Shown here: positions 28,712 to 37,155 of the stretch, in pieces | How positions within the stretch are numbered: position 1 is the stretch's first letter | Layout of the letters: every line of letters begins with the position of its first letter | Source: Actinoallomurus sp963823735 | Lineage (GTDB): Bacteria; Actinomycetota; Actinomycetes; Streptosporangiales; Streptosporangiaceae | Length of the DNA: 64,000 bases | Direction: 5' to 3' | NCBI GenBank assembly: GCA_963823735.1 | Contig: CAWGMO010000002.1 | Coordinates: 2,728,001 to 2,792,000, forward strand | Notes under the pieces: model-generated | The model's input: the letters and a program-made list of their open reading frames with translations, nothing else | Database searches by the model: none | What the model was told of the DNA's origin: nothing | Program-made: the position numbers and the translations under genes

Positions 28712-29626
28712 TCACTCCGGCCGATCACCGATGACGGCCGCGAAGCCGTCCAGCAGGCGTCGCAGGCCGAACTCGAAGAGGGCGTCCAGGTCCAGTTCGA
28801 CGTCGGCTCGGCGGGTGGCCTCGGCCAGCATCGGCAGTGGGCGGGACGCGAAGACGTTCTCCAACGGTACGGTGCGCATCCACTCGCCCGCCGTCAGGCC
28901 GGTGTCGCGCTGGGCCTGGGTCTCGCTTTCGAGGTTCTCGGCGGTGCCGCGTACGTGGTTGGCCAGGGTGACGGCCATCAGCAGCATCGTTCGCAGGTCC
29001 AGGCCGAGGCCGTCCAGGGCGCGCATCGCCCAGTCGGTGTGGGCCATGGCGTTCGGTACCGGGTCGGGGCGGGTCATCGACATGACGTGGGCCAGCCACT
29101 CGTGGCGGCGGTAGCCCGCCCACTGTTCCCTGGTCAGGAGCTCCAGCGCCGTACGCCAGTCCGCGGGCGGGGGTTCGGGCAGGAGGCGTTCGCCGCAGAC
29201 GGCGTCGGCCATCAGCAGGACGAGTTCGTCCTTGCCGGGTACGTGGCGGTACAGGGACATCGTGGCGACGTCCAGGTCGGTGGCGACGCGGCGCATGGAC
29301 AGGGCGTCGAGGCCTTCCGCGTCGGCGATGGTGATGGCCGTGGCGACGACGCGGTCGCGGGTCAGCTCGGTCTCCGAAGGGGGCCTGCGCGTACGGGCCG
29401 GGCGCTCGTGGAACTGCACGATGGTGCCGACGCCCGGCACCGCGCGTACGAGACCTTCCTGGCGCAGGCTCGTGAGCACCTTCGTCGCGGTCGCGACGGC
29501 GACGCCCCACTCGCCGGTGATCTGGCGCGCCGAGGGTACGCGGTCGCCGGGCCGCAGCTCTCCGGACGTGATGCGCCGCCTGATCTCCGCCGCGATGCGC
29601 ACCGAGGGCGGGTCGCCTCTATCCAT
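28712..29626 (-). CDS. GntR-TetR hybrid transcriptional regulator
   Basis: 304 residues with two DNA-binding domains: an N-terminal GntR winged helix (IAAEIRRRITSGELRPGDRV, TKVLTSLRQEGLVRAV) and a TetR helix-turn-helix starting near residue 88 (LTRDRVVATAITIADAEGLD, MRRVATDLDVATMSLYRHV) with a TetR-type C-terminal ligand domain (WRTALELLTREQWAGYRRH). ATG 29624-29626 overlaps the monooxygenase stop by 8 bases, so it is the second gene of that operon and probably regulates it. Such fusions are a known actinobacterial type. Confidence 0.9.
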   Translation of the reverse strand: MDRGDPPSVRIAAEIRRRITSGELRPGDRVPSARQITGEWGVAVATATKVLTSLRQEGLVRAVPGVGTIVQFHERPARTRRPPSETELTRDRVVATAITIADAEGLDALSMRRVATDLDVATMSLYRHVPGKDELVLLMADAVCGERLLPEPPPADWRTALELLTREQWAGYRRHEWLAHVMSMTRPDPVPNAMAHTDWAMRALDGLGLDLRTMLLMAVTLANHVRGTAENLESETQAQRDTGLTAGEWMRTVPLENVFASRPLPMLAEATRRADVELDLDALFEFGLRRLLDGFAAVIGDRPE

Positions 29627-30815
29627 CGGCGTACTCCTTGAGCGTGATCCCGTCGGCCTTGGCGAACTGCTTGGCGAGCATGCCGCGCATGGGCGGGACG
29701 GTCATCATCGCCATCGACCGGTTGCGGAGCGCGATGCCCAGCCGGGTCTTCGGCAGATATCCGTTGACCCCGCGCGGTGGGAGCCTACGGCAGTCCGCGA
29801 CGTACCGGCGCAGCTGATCCTGGTACCGCGTGAACGCGGCCTCGTGGTCGCCTGGGCCGCTCGCCAACTCTCCCGCCAGGACGTACGCGGCGACCAGCGA
29901 CATGCTCGTGCCGAGGCCGGTGAGCGGCGACGCGCAGAAGCAGGCGTCGCCGATGAGCACCGTACGGCCGCGCCACCAGCGTTCCACGTCGACCTGGCAC
30001 ATCGTGTCGAAGTAGAAGTCGGGAGCGTCCCACATCGCGTCGATGAGCGCGGGCACACGCCAGCCCGCTCCGGTGAACGCGTCGGCCAGGATCCGCCGCT
30101 GCCCGTCGATGTCCTGCCGGTCGTAGTCGAGCGGCGGTGACGCGAAGCTGAAGCCGGCCTTCGCCGTGCCGCCGGGCTCGGGGCGCAGACCGGCGTTGCG
30201 GCGGCCCGGCGCGTTGTACAGCATGAACCACTCGCCGAGGTCGCCCGGATCGGGCACCGTGCAGTACGCGGTGTACGCGCCGAGGTGCCGCACGTACGCG
30301 GCCTCGGGGCCGAAGGCGAGCGCGCGTACGCCGGAGTGCACGCCGTCCGCGCCGACGACCAGGTCGAAGGTACGGGCCGCGCCGCCGTGGAAGCGGACCC
30401 GCACGCCGTCGTCGCTCTGGGTCAGCTCGGTGATCCGGTCGTCGAAGAGGTACTCGACGCCGTCGCGGGTCGCCTCGTACAGGATGCGGCTCAGGTCGCC
30501 GCGCGTGATCTCGATCTCGGCGACGATGCCCTCGCCGCCGAAGACGTCGGCCGGCATGCGCGCGGACGTCCGCCCGCCGGCGCCGAGGAACGCGATGCCC
30601 TTCTCCCGTACCCGCGCCGCGCGCACGCCCGGCATGAGCCCCATCCGCTCGACCACGTCGCGGGCGGCGCCGCGAAGGTCGACCGCGTGCCCGCCGGGCC
30701 GCAGCGAAGGCGCGCGCTCCACCACGGTGGGCTCGAAGCCGTGGCGGCGCAGCCAGTACGCGAGGGCCGGCCCGGCGATGCTCGCGCCGGAGATGAGCAC
30801 TGTCCTGTTCCCCAT
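29619..30815 (-). CDS. FAD-dependent monooxygenase (PHBH/TetX-like)
   Basis: 398 residues. FAD motifs: VLISGASIAGPALAYWL at residue 6-22 (Rossmann, a G-x-S-x-x-G form), VVGADGVHSGVR (DG motif) and VLIGDACFCASPLTGLG near residue 287 (GD motif). It matches the single-component aromatic hydroxylase fold that uses NADPH and FAD on aromatic or polycyclic substrates such as tetracyclines. It is too short for rifampicin monooxygenase Rox. ATG 30813-30815 has GGGGGA upstream. Operon with the GntR-TetR gene; role probably degradation or modification of an aromatic compound sensed by that regulator. Confidence 0.87.
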   Translation of the reverse strand: MGNRTVLISGASIAGPALAYWLRRHGFEPTVVERAPSLRPGGHAVDLRGAARDVVERMGLMPGVRAARVREKGIAFLGAGGRTSARMPADVFGGEGIVAEIEITRGDLSRILYEATRDGVEYLFDDRITELTQSDDGVRVRFHGGAARTFDLVVGADGVHSGVRALAFGPEAAYVRHLGAYTAYCTVPDPGDLGEWFMLYNAPGRRNAGLRPEPGGTAKAGFSFASPPLDYDRQDIDGQRRILADAFTGAGWRVPALIDAMWDAPDFYFDTMCQVDVERWWRGRTVLIGDACFCASPLTGLGTSMSLVAAYVLAGELASGPGDHEAAFTRYQDQLRRYVADCRRLPPRGVNGYLPKTRLGIALRNRSMAMMTVPPMRGMLAKQFAKADGITLKEYADG

Positions 30816-30828
30816 GACATCCCCCTGG

Positions 30829-30855
30829 TGTACGTCGTACTCAGCTCAGCGTACA
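30829..30855. promoter_or_regulatory. Inverted repeat TGTACG...CGTACA upstream of the monooxygenase
   Basis: TGTACG (30829-30834) and CGTACA (30850-30855) face each other, with the odd palindrome GTACGTCGTAC (30830-30840) overlapping the first arm. It sits 14-40 bp before the monooxygenase start and could be the operator for the hybrid regulator. GTAC is very common in this DNA, which lowers its weight. Confidence 0.35.
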
Positions 30856-30889
30856 TCCAAGTGAGAGCCACAAAAAGCCAGAAAGTGTA

Positions 30890-31606
30890 CTAGTACGCGT
30901 CCCGCCATCCGGCGGCGGGCAGGGGCCAGCGGGGCGGGGCGGGCCAGCCGTCCGGGGTCGCACCGCGGGAGGAGAGCCAGCCGAGGATCTCGCGCGCCGT
31001 CCCGGCCACCTCGGGCCCGTCGCCCAGCGGCAGTTCGACGAGGAGGTCGGTGACGCTGATCCGCCCGGCGGCCACGCCGCCGCCGGCCCGCAGCGACGCG
31101 AGGGTGTCCTCCAGGTCCCAGCGGACGTACGCGTCCGGCCAGTCGGCGACCGTGTAGCCGAAGCCCAGGTCGACGTGGTGCGCCTCCAGCTCGCGCCACC
31201 GGCGGCCGAGCGTGTACCAGGCGGCGTGCGCCCAGCCGGCCCGCGCCCGTACGATCGCGTCCCACGCGTCGGCGGGCAGCGTATGAGCCTGGTGCGCGAA
31301 CCGCTCGATCGAGATCCGCAGCTCCACGCGCAGCTCACCGACCGGCCGCCCGTGGCTCGCCTCGATGCCCATGTCACGGAACTCGTCGCTGAGGTACTGC
31401 GGGTTCTCGCACCCGGTACGCGCCCATTCGAGCAGGTTCCAGTACGAGTCGGCGTTCCGTACCAGGTGGGCGAGCACGTGCCCGCGGCTCCAGCCGGGCA
31501 GCCGGGCCGGGGCCCGCAGGTCGTCGTCGGTCAGCTTCGCGGCGGTCGCCACCACTCGTTCGCTCGCCGCGTCGATCTCCGCGAGCGTCGCACGCACATC
31601 GTCCAC
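30890..31606 (-). CDS. Mycothiol-dependent maleylpyruvate isomerase family protein
   Basis: 238 residues with the DinB-like four-helix metal fold: LPGWSRGHVLAHLVRNADSY (first metal His) and WRELEAHHVDLGFGYTVADW (the E-x-x-H-x-x-D pair), then an SCP2-type C-terminal domain. Family members use mycothiol, the actinobacterial thiol, for isomerisation or conjugation. GTG 31604-31606 with GAGGAG 7 bases upstream. Lies 74 bp before the monooxygenase on the same strand, so read-through and a shared detoxification role are possible. Divergent from the iron-box gene. Confidence 0.85.
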   Translation of the reverse strand: MDDVRATLAEIDAASERVVATAAKLTDDDLRAPARLPGWSRGHVLAHLVRNADSYWNLLEWARTGCENPQYLSDEFRDMGIEASHGRPVGELRVELRISIERFAHQAHTLPADAWDAIVRARAGWAHAAWYTLGRRWRELEAHHVDLGFGYTVADWPDAYVRWDLEDTLASLRAGGGVAAGRISVTDLLVELPLGDGPEVAGTAREILGWLSSRGATPDGWPAPPRWPLPAAGWRDAY

Positions 31607-31682
31607 CGGGACTCCTCGGGTCGCCGTTCGGTCCGGACCATCTTCGCGCGACCGCTGTGACCGGCACCACGTTGACTAAAAC

Positions 31683-31701
31683 TTAGGTGAGGCTAACCTA
31701 A
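31683..31701 (+). promoter_or_regulatory. Iron box (IdeR/DmdR1/DtxR-type operator)
   Basis: TTAGGTGAGGCTAACCTAA, one base away from the consensus TTAGGTTAGGCTAACCTAA. It overlaps a promoter with -35 TTGACT (31672-31677) and a likely -10 TAACCT (31694-31699), placing the repressor over the -10. The controlled gene starts at 31743. Confidence 0.88.
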
Positions 31702-31742
31702 CTTCGACTGCCCACCCTCTTCGGCGAACAGGACCCCATTTC

Positions 31743-32294
31743 ATGAGCACCGACCACGCCACACGTACGGCCACGCCGCCTCTACGCACCACGTACGGAT
31801 ACCCGCGCATGGCGGCGGCCGTTCGCATCGCCTTCGGGGTGATCTGGGCGATCGACGCCATCTTCAAATGGCTGCCGGGATTCGTCCACGGCCAGACGCT
31901 CGACGAGGAGCTCGGCGGCGGCAGCAAGATCCACACGCCCGTCATCCACCAGTGGCTCGAACTCTGGCACGGCATCGGCACGTCCGCGCCGGGCGCGTTC
32001 GCCGTCGGCACGGCGGTCATCGAGACGCTCATCGCGCTCGGCCTGCTGTTCGGCGCCTTCTCCAACGTGGTCTTCGTCGGCAGCGCGGTCTTCTCTCTCG
32101 GCATCTGGACCACCGCCGAGCACCTTCACCTGCCCTGGACCAAGCCCGGCATGACCGACCTCGGCCCGTCGATCGGCTACGTCATCGCCTCGCTGGCACT
32201 GTTCTGCGCCGCCGCCGGGTCGACGTGGAGCGTCGACCGTACGCTGCGCTCCAAGCTCGGCAGGTGGGCCTGGCTGACCAGCCCGACCCGCTGA
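31743..32294 (+). CDS. DoxX-like integral membrane protein, iron-regulated
   Basis: 183 residues with four hydrophobic segments: VRIAFGVIWAIDAIFKWLPG, AFAVGTAVIETLIALGLLFG, VVFVGSAVFSLGIWTTAEHL and IGYVIASLALFCAAAGSTW. This is the DoxX/MauE-like layout, often linked to redox or terminal oxidase functions. The iron box in its promoter predicts induction when iron is low; a role in iron acquisition or iron-sparing respiration is inference. Stops one base before the convergent YrdB gene. Confidence 0.78.
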   Translation: MSTDHATRTATPPLRTTYGYPRMAAAVRIAFGVIWAIDAIFKWLPGFVHGQTLDEELGGGSKIHTPVIHQWLELWHGIGTSAPGAFAVGTAVIETLIALGLLFGAFSNVVFVGSAVFSLGIWTTAEHLHLPWTKPGMTDLGPSIGYVIASLALFCAAAGSTWSVDRTLRSKLGRWAWLTSPTR

Positions 32295-32295
32295 G

Positions 32296-32625
32296 TCAGA
32301 GGAACCGCACCGCCGTGCACACCAGGTAGAGGGCGACGAAGACGGCGGCCAGGACGCGGCGGCGCGCCAGGAGCAGCGCCGCCGCTCCCCCGCCGAACCA
32401 GCAGATCTCCAGGCCGGCGCGGGCCGCGCCGTGCAGCGGATGGCTCGCACTGGGAGCGCCGAACAGGGCCCAGACCGCGATAAAGACGACCGGCACCCCG
32501 ATGCCGGCGAGCAGCCGCAACGGCCACCGCGTACTGCAGGTGAAGCCCCAGTAGCAGACCGAGGCGTACACGGCCAGCTCCAGCAGGAAGGCCAGCACGT
32601 CGTTGACGTCCTTGAGAGCTCGCAT
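32296..32625 (-). CDS. YrdB family membrane protein (DUF2568)
   Basis: 109 residues, four short hydrophobic helices: VLAFLLELAVYASVCYWGF, LLAGIGVPVVFIAVWALFG (with ALFGAPSASHPL, typical of YrdB), AGLEICWFGGGAAALLLARR and VFVALYLVCTAV. AGGAGG stands 6 bases before ATG 32625. Function unknown. Convergent with the DoxX-like gene. Confidence 0.8.
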   Translation of the reverse strand: MRALKDVNDVLAFLLELAVYASVCYWGFTCSTRWPLRLLAGIGVPVVFIAVWALFGAPSASHPLHGAARAGLEICWFGGGAAALLLARRRVLAAVFVALYLVCTAVRFL

Positions 32626-32724
32626 CGAGCTCCTCCTAAAGCGACCGGGGGACCTTCAGGCTATTGGCCGGACATGACAGAGCGCGCGGCGCCCCGCGTC
32701 GCGCGCTCTGCTCTCAGAAGGGGA

Positions 32725-33501
32725 TCAGATGGACTTCTGGTAGCCGCGGAAGGTCAGCGTGGAGAGCCAGACCATGGCGAGCGCCAGGAGAAGCAGGCCG
32801 CCGCCGTGTTCCAGGGCGACCTGCCAGCGGGGGTCGGTGGTCAGCACGCCCCGGGTCGCGTCGAGGGACCAGTTGACCGGGTTGAACGCGGCGACGTTCC
32901 GCATCCAGCCGGGCATGAGGTTCCGTGCCATGAACGCCGACGACAGGAAGGTCAGCGGCAGGAGCAGGAAGATGCTCAGGCCGATGATGGTCTCCCGCTC
33001 CCGCAGCGTCATCCCGATCGCGTTGGACAGCGCGGTGAAGACCGTGCCGAGCAGCATCGACGTGACGACGAGCACGGCCACGCCGCCCGCGCCGCCCGGA
33101 TAGTGCGCGCCGGCGGCCCAGCCGAGCAGCACGACGATGACCGACTGGATGCCGGTGCTGACCGCGTTCGTGATCACCGAGGCGTTCATGATCGCTCCGC
33201 GACGGAGCGGTGTGATCAGGAACCGGTCGGTGATGCCGCGTTCGATCTCCTCGATCAGGCCCATACCGGCCCACATGCTGGCGGACACCGCGTTCATCAC
33301 CACCACCCCGGGCACGAGGTACGTAAGGTACGAGCCGGTGCCGAAGCCCGGCAGCTCGACCACCCGCCGGAACAGGTTGCCGAACAGGAACAGCCACACC
33401 GCCGGCTGCACCAGCGTGATGACGATGACCAGGGGCTGGCGGAGCAGGGCCTTGAGCTGGCGGTGGGTCATCCACCAGGTCTGTGAGAGCGCGTTGTTCA
33501 T
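32725..33501 (-). CDS. ABC-2 type exporter permease (DrrB-like)
   Basis: 258 residues, six hydrophobic segments: PLVIVITLVQPAVWLFLFGN, SYLTYLVPGVVVMNAVSA, IQSVIVVLLGWAAG, VAVLVVTSMLLGTVFTALSN, FLLLPLTFLSSAFMAR and LLLLALAMVWLSTL. GMGLIEEIERGITDRFL is the amphipathic coupling region of Drr-type permeases. ATG 33499-33501 overlaps the ATPase stop (ATGA). With the upstream ATPase it would export a drug or lipid; regulation probably by the PadR gene. Confidence 0.88.
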   Translation of the reverse strand: MNNALSQTWWMTHRQLKALLRQPLVIVITLVQPAVWLFLFGNLFRRVVELPGFGTGSYLTYLVPGVVVMNAVSASMWAGMGLIEEIERGITDRFLITPLRRGAIMNASVITNAVSTGIQSVIVVLLGWAAGAHYPGGAGGVAVLVVTSMLLGTVFTALSNAIGMTLRERETIIGLSIFLLLPLTFLSSAFMARNLMPGWMRNVAAFNPVNWSLDATRGVLTTDPRWQVALEHGGGLLLLALAMVWLSTLTFRGYQKSI

Positions 33502-34493
33502 CGGGCGTCTCCTGCTTCGGCTTCGGCCTCGTTGAAACGGCGGCCGACGTGCCTCAGGTACACGTCGTCCAGGGACGGGCGGGCGACGGTCACCGCGGCG
33601 ACCCGCACGCGCGCCTTGTCGAGCGCGGCCAGGACGAGCGGTACGGCGGCGGCGCCGTGCTCCGTACGCGCGCTCAGCCGGCGCCCCTCGAGAGTGATCT
33701 CCCAGACCCCGTCCACGGACCCGATCGCCGTACGCGTCGCGGCGACCTCGTCCGGCCCGGGCACGGAGACCAGCTCCACGTGGACGGCGTCGCCGCGCAG
33801 CCGGTTCTTCATCTCGTCGGGCGTGCCCGCCGCGACGACCTTGCCCTTGTCCACGAGCGCGAGGCGCCCGGCGAGATGGTCGGCCTCCTCCAGGTAGTGC
33901 GTGGTGAGCAGCACGGTCAGCCCGTCGCCCGCGGCGAGGCGGCCGATCTCGCGCCACAGCGCCGTACGCGCCTCCGGGTCCAGGCCGGTCGTCGGCTCGT
34001 CCAGGACGAGGACGGCCGGCCGGTGGACCAGGCCGAGCGCGACGTCGAGGCGCCGCCGCATCCCGCCGGAGTACGTGCGGACGGCGCGGTCCGCCGCGTC
34101 GGTCAGCTCGAAGCGCTCCAGCAGCTCGGTGGCACGCTGTTTCAGCGCACCGCCGCGCATCCCGTAGAGGCGCCCCTGCAGGACGAGGTTGTCCCGCCCG
34201 CTCGCCAGCGGGTCCGCGCCGGACTTCTGCGCGACGACGCCGATGGACCGGCGTACGCGGTCGGGCCGCTTGAGCACGTCGTGCCCGGCGACCAGCGCGC
34301 GGCCGGAGTCCGGCCTGGCCAGTGTCGTGAGGATCTTGATCGCGGTGGACTTGCCGGCGCCGTTGGGGCCCAGCAGCCCGAAGATCTCTCCCGCGCGGAC
34401 CTCGACGGTCAGGCCGTCGAGCGCGCGGATGTCGGAGGGGTAGGTCTTCACCAGGTCGTACGCCGCTACGGCGTACGACGACTCGGTCGTCAT
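33498..34493 (-). CDS. ABC exporter ATP-binding protein (DrrA-like)
   Basis: 331 residues. GLLGPNGAGKSTAIKIL (Walker A, near residue 45), TYSGGMRRRLDVALGL (signature), VLVLDEPTTGLDP (Walker B) and LLTTHYLEEAD (H-loop), plus a C-terminal extension ending RPSLDDVYLRHVG, typical of daunorubicin-type DrrA ATPases. ATG 34491-34493 has GGGAG 8 bases upstream. It energises the downstream permease. A perfect 8-bp inverted repeat lies 14-35 bp before the start. Confidence 0.92.
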   Translation of the reverse strand: MTTESSYAVAAYDLVKTYPSDIRALDGLTVEVRAGEIFGLLGPNGAGKSTAIKILTTLARPDSGRALVAGHDVLKRPDRVRRSIGVVAQKSGADPLASGRDNLVLQGRLYGMRGGALKQRATELLERFELTDAADRAVRTYSGGMRRRLDVALGLVHRPAVLVLDEPTTGLDPEARTALWREIGRLAAGDGLTVLLTTHYLEEADHLAGRLALVDKGKVVAAGTPDEMKNRLRGDAVHVELVSVPGPDEVAATRTAIGSVDGVWEITLEGRRLSARTEHGAAAVPLVLAALDKARVRVAAVTVARPSLDDVYLRHVGRRFNEAEAEAGDAR

Positions 34494-34506
34494 GCGTTCT
34501 CCCTGT

Positions 34507-34528
34507 GGTTCGGATCGTTGTCCGAACC
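34507..34528. promoter_or_regulatory. Inverted repeat GGTTCGGA-N6-TCCGAACC before the ABC exporter
   Basis: Perfect 8-bp arms (34507-34514 and 34521-34528) in the leader or promoter of the ATPase gene. On the transcribed strand TATATC (a possible -10) lies just upstream near 34548-34553. It does not resemble the PadR-gene operator, so another regulator or an RNA hairpin could be involved. Confidence 0.45.
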
Positions 34529-34612
34529 GGGCCCGCGCGACCAGCGTCGATATACTCGGCGGCGTCACACCTTGCCGAGATTCCGTTCGCGCGGGATCGG
34601 TTCGAGGGTGCG

Positions 34613-34647
34613 GGCCCCGGCCGGTGTAGCCGCACCGAGCCGGGGCC
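34613..34647 (-). terminator. Hairpin after the PadR gene
   Basis: GGCCCCGGC (34613-34621) and its complement (34639-34647), 8 bases after the PadR stop. No T-tract. It separates the regulator from the ABC exporter operon. Confidence 0.5.
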
Positions 34648-34654
34648 GTCTACG

Positions 34655-35305
34655 TCAGGGGCTCTCCTCCTCCGTCAGGCTGGACAACAGGTCGGACATG
34701 CCCTCGGGCATGGCGCCCGTCTCGTGGTACGCCCGCCACTGCTCGATCTCCGGCATCCCGCCGTCCTCGAAGTCCTTCAGCAGCGCGCGCACCCAGGTGG
34801 CCTCGGCCCGGCGCATCGCCAGGAGGTACTCGGTCTCGATGAGGAACAGACGGCCCACCGTCGGAAGCCACTCCGCCAGCTCCGCCTCCTGCGCGGCGAC
34901 ACCGGCGTCGAGCACCGTCAGCCGCTGCCGGAGCATCCCGATCACCTCGTCCGGCGGCAGCACGCTGGCCAGCGACAACGCGGTCGCGAACAGCGGATAC
35001 TCCGCCTGCGGGGTGCTGAGCAGCTCCCCGAGCCAGTCGCGCATCTCCGCGCGCCCGGCATCGGTGATCGCGTACGCGGTGCGCTCGGGCCGCCCGCCCT
35101 CCCTCGTGGTGCCGGCCTCCTCGACGAAGCCGTGCTTCTCGAGGTTCTGCATCACGGTGTAGAGCGAGCCCCAGTTGATCTTGATGGTCTGCTCTTTGCC
35201 GCTCTTGCGCAGCGCCGCGGCCATCTCGTACGGGTACATCGGCCTGGTGACGAGGAACGTGAGCACGGCGAGGGCCAGCGGGTTCTTCACCGGTCGTTTC
35301 GCCAT
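34655..35305 (-). CDS. PadR family transcriptional regulator
   Basis: 216 residues: an N-terminal winged helix (NPLALAVLTFLVTRPMYPYE, INWGSLYTVMQNLEKHGFVE, RPERTAYAITDAGRAEM) and a long C-terminal dimerisation helix region. GAGGAG precedes ATG 35303-35305. It is followed on the same strand by a Drr-type ABC exporter, the usual PadR target. A 13-bp-arm inverted repeat overlaps its own promoter and leader. Confidence 0.9.
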   Translation of the reverse strand: MAKRPVKNPLALAVLTFLVTRPMYPYEMAAALRKSGKEQTIKINWGSLYTVMQNLEKHGFVEEAGTTREGGRPERTAYAITDAGRAEMRDWLGELLSTPQAEYPLFATALSLASVLPPDEVIGMLRQRLTVLDAGVAAQEAELAEWLPTVGRLFLIETEYLLAMRRAEATWVRALLKDFEDGGMPEIEQWRAYHETGAMPEGMSDLLSSLTEEESP

Positions 35306-35312
35306 GTCTCCT

Positions 35313-35348
35313 CGCCTCCGTATATCCGTCTACGAATATACGGAGGCG
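35313..35348. promoter_or_regulatory. Perfect 13-bp inverted repeat at the PadR promoter, probable operator
   Basis: Arms CGCCTCCGTATAT (35313-35325) and ATATACGGAGGCG (35336-35348) are exact complements with a 10-base spacer. It starts 8 bp upstream of the PadR ATG. The AT-rich inner ends (TATAT/ATATA) in GC-rich DNA fit PadR operators. It may also fold in RNA and hide the ribosome binding site region. Confidence 0.65.
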
Positions 35349-35514
35349 AACAGAAGCCCCGCAAGCGTTCCGAACGAGTAATTACGTCTTAAGTCCCGTA
35401 CGGCCGCGGGCCCGTACCCGCCGACGGAGCGGGACGCCGCCGAAACGACGTCCCGCGACGCGCCGAACCCCTGCGCGCGTACCCGCCGGGCGCGCAGCTC
35501 GTCCGCCGAGAGCC

Positions 35515-37155
35515 TCATGCCTGATGACGGTAGAACTCCGTGCGGTCGGCCTCCAGCGGGCTGTTGCCCAGGATGAGGTCCGCGGCCTTCTCGGCGACCA
35601 TCATCACGGGCGCGTAGATGTTGCCGTTCGTGACGTACGGCATCACCGAGGCGTCGACGACGCGCAGGCCGTCCAGGCCGTGGACGCGCATGTCGGAGGG
35701 GTTCACGACGGACATCGGGTCGGTGCCCATCTTCGCGGTGCACGACGGGTGCAGCGCGGTCTCGCCGTCGCTGGCCACCCAGTCGAGGATCTCCTCGTCG
35801 GACTGGATCTTCGGCCCCGGTGAGATCTCTCCCCCGTTGTACTCGTCCAGCGCCGGCTGGTTCAAGATGTCGCGGGCGATGCGGATGGCCTCCACCCACT
35901 CGCGGCGGTCCTGTTCGGTCGACAGGTAGTTGAAGCGCAGCGCCGGCTTCTCGCCCGGGTCGCGCGAACGGATCTTCACGGTGCCGCGGGTGTCGGAGTA
36001 CATCGGGCCGATGTGCACCTGGTAGCCGTGGTCGCCGCCGGGTGCGGAGCCGTCGTAGCGGATCGCGATCGGCAGGAAGTGGAACATCAGGTTCGGGTAC
36101 GCCGCCTCGTCGTTGCTGCGGACGAAGCCTCCGCCCTCGAAGTGGTTGCTCGCGGCCGGGCCCGAGCGCAGGAACAGCCACTTCGCGCCGATGCCGGGCC
36201 GCTTCCACTTGGCCAGGGCGGGCTGCACCGAGACGGGCTGCTTGCAGTTGTACTGGACGTACACCTCCAGGTGGTCCTGGAGGTTCTCGCCGACGCCGGG
36301 CAGGTCCGCCACCTCGTCGATGCCGAGCGCGCGAAGCTCCGAGGCGTTCCCGACGCCGGACAGCTGGAGCAGCTGTGGCGTGTTGATGGCGCCGCCGCAC
36401 AGGATGATCTCCTTGCCGCGCACCTCCTTCTCGGCGCGCCCACGCCGATACCTGATCCCGACCGCGCGGTTCCCCTCGAACAGGACCTTCGTGGCGTACG
36501 ACCGGGTCCGTACGGTGAGGTTCGGCCGGTCCATGACCGGGTGCAGGTACGCGCGGGCGGCGGAGAGCCGGCGGCCGCGGTGGACGTTGCGATCGAAGGG
36601 CGCGAAGCCCTCCTGGCGGTGGCCGTTGACGTCGTCCGTACGCGGGTAGCCGGCCTGTTCGGCGGCGGAGAAGAAGGCCTCGAAGAGCGGGTTCGTCGCC
36701 GGTCCGCGTTCGAGGACGAGCGGGCCGTCGTGGCCGTGGAACACGTCGTCGCCGGACAGGCAGTTCTCCATGCGCTTGAAGTACGGCAGGCAGTGCGCGT
36801 AGTCCCAGCTCTCCATGCCGGCGTCGGCGGCCCAGCGCTCGTAGTCCAGCGGGTTCCCGCGCTGGAAGATCATGCCGTTGATGCTGCTGGATCCGCCCAG
36901 GACCTTCCCACGCGCGTGGTAGATCCTGCGGTCGTTCATGTACGGTTCCGGCTCCGACTCGTACTTCCAGTCATAGAACCTGCTGCCGATGGGGAAGGTC
37001 AGCGCGGCCGGCATGTGGATGAAGACGTCCCACTTGTAGTCCGACCGGCCGGCCTCCAGCACCAGCACGTTGTGCGCGGCGTCGGCGGACAGCCGGTTGG
37101 CGAGCGCGCTGCCCGCCGAGCCTCCGCCGACGATGATGAAGTCGTACTCGGTCAT
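35515..37155 (-). CDS. betA: GMC oxidoreductase, choline dehydrogenase
   Basis: 546 residues. FAD-binding start DFIIVGGGSAGSALANRL, GMC signature 1 ARGKVLGGSSSINGMIFQRG, signature 2 near GGAINTPQLLQLSGVG, and the active-site His region HPSCTAKMG with the second conserved residue in YVTNGNIYAPVMMVAEKAAD. Length and text match BetA, which oxidises choline to betaine aldehyde. ATG 37153-37155 overlaps the permease stop (ATGA). Third gene of the betB-permease-betA operon; osmoprotection or carbon/nitrogen use of choline. Confidence 0.9.
   Translation of the reverse strand: MTEYDFIIVGGGSAGSALANRLSADAAHNVLVLEAGRSDYKWDVFIHMPAALTFPIGSRFYDWKYESEPEPYMNDRRIYHARGKVLGGSSSINGMIFQRGNPLDYERWAADAGMESWDYAHCLPYFKRMENCLSGDDVFHGHDGPLVLERGPATNPLFEAFFSAAEQAGYPRTDDVNGHRQEGFAPFDRNVHRGRRLSAARAYLHPVMDRPNLTVRTRSYATKVLFEGNRAVGIRYRRGRAEKEVRGKEIILCGGAINTPQLLQLSGVGNASELRALGIDEVADLPGVGENLQDHLEVYVQYNCKQPVSVQPALAKWKRPGIGAKWLFLRSGPAASNHFEGGGFVRSNDEAAYPNLMFHFLPIAIRYDGSAPGGDHGYQVHIGPMYSDTRGTVKIRSRDPGEKPALRFNYLSTEQDRREWVEAIRIARDILNQPALDEYNGGEISPGPKIQSDEEILDWVASDGETALHPSCTAKMGTDPMSVVNPSDMRVHGLDGLRVVDASVMPYVTNGNIYAPVMMVAEKAADLILGNSPLEADRTEFYRHQA

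Noticed and set aside
29619..30815. Rifampicin monooxygenase (Rox) as part of the rifamycin resistance set
   Set aside because: About 80 residues too short for Rox, no RAE upstream, and it is paired with its own GntR-TetR regulator.
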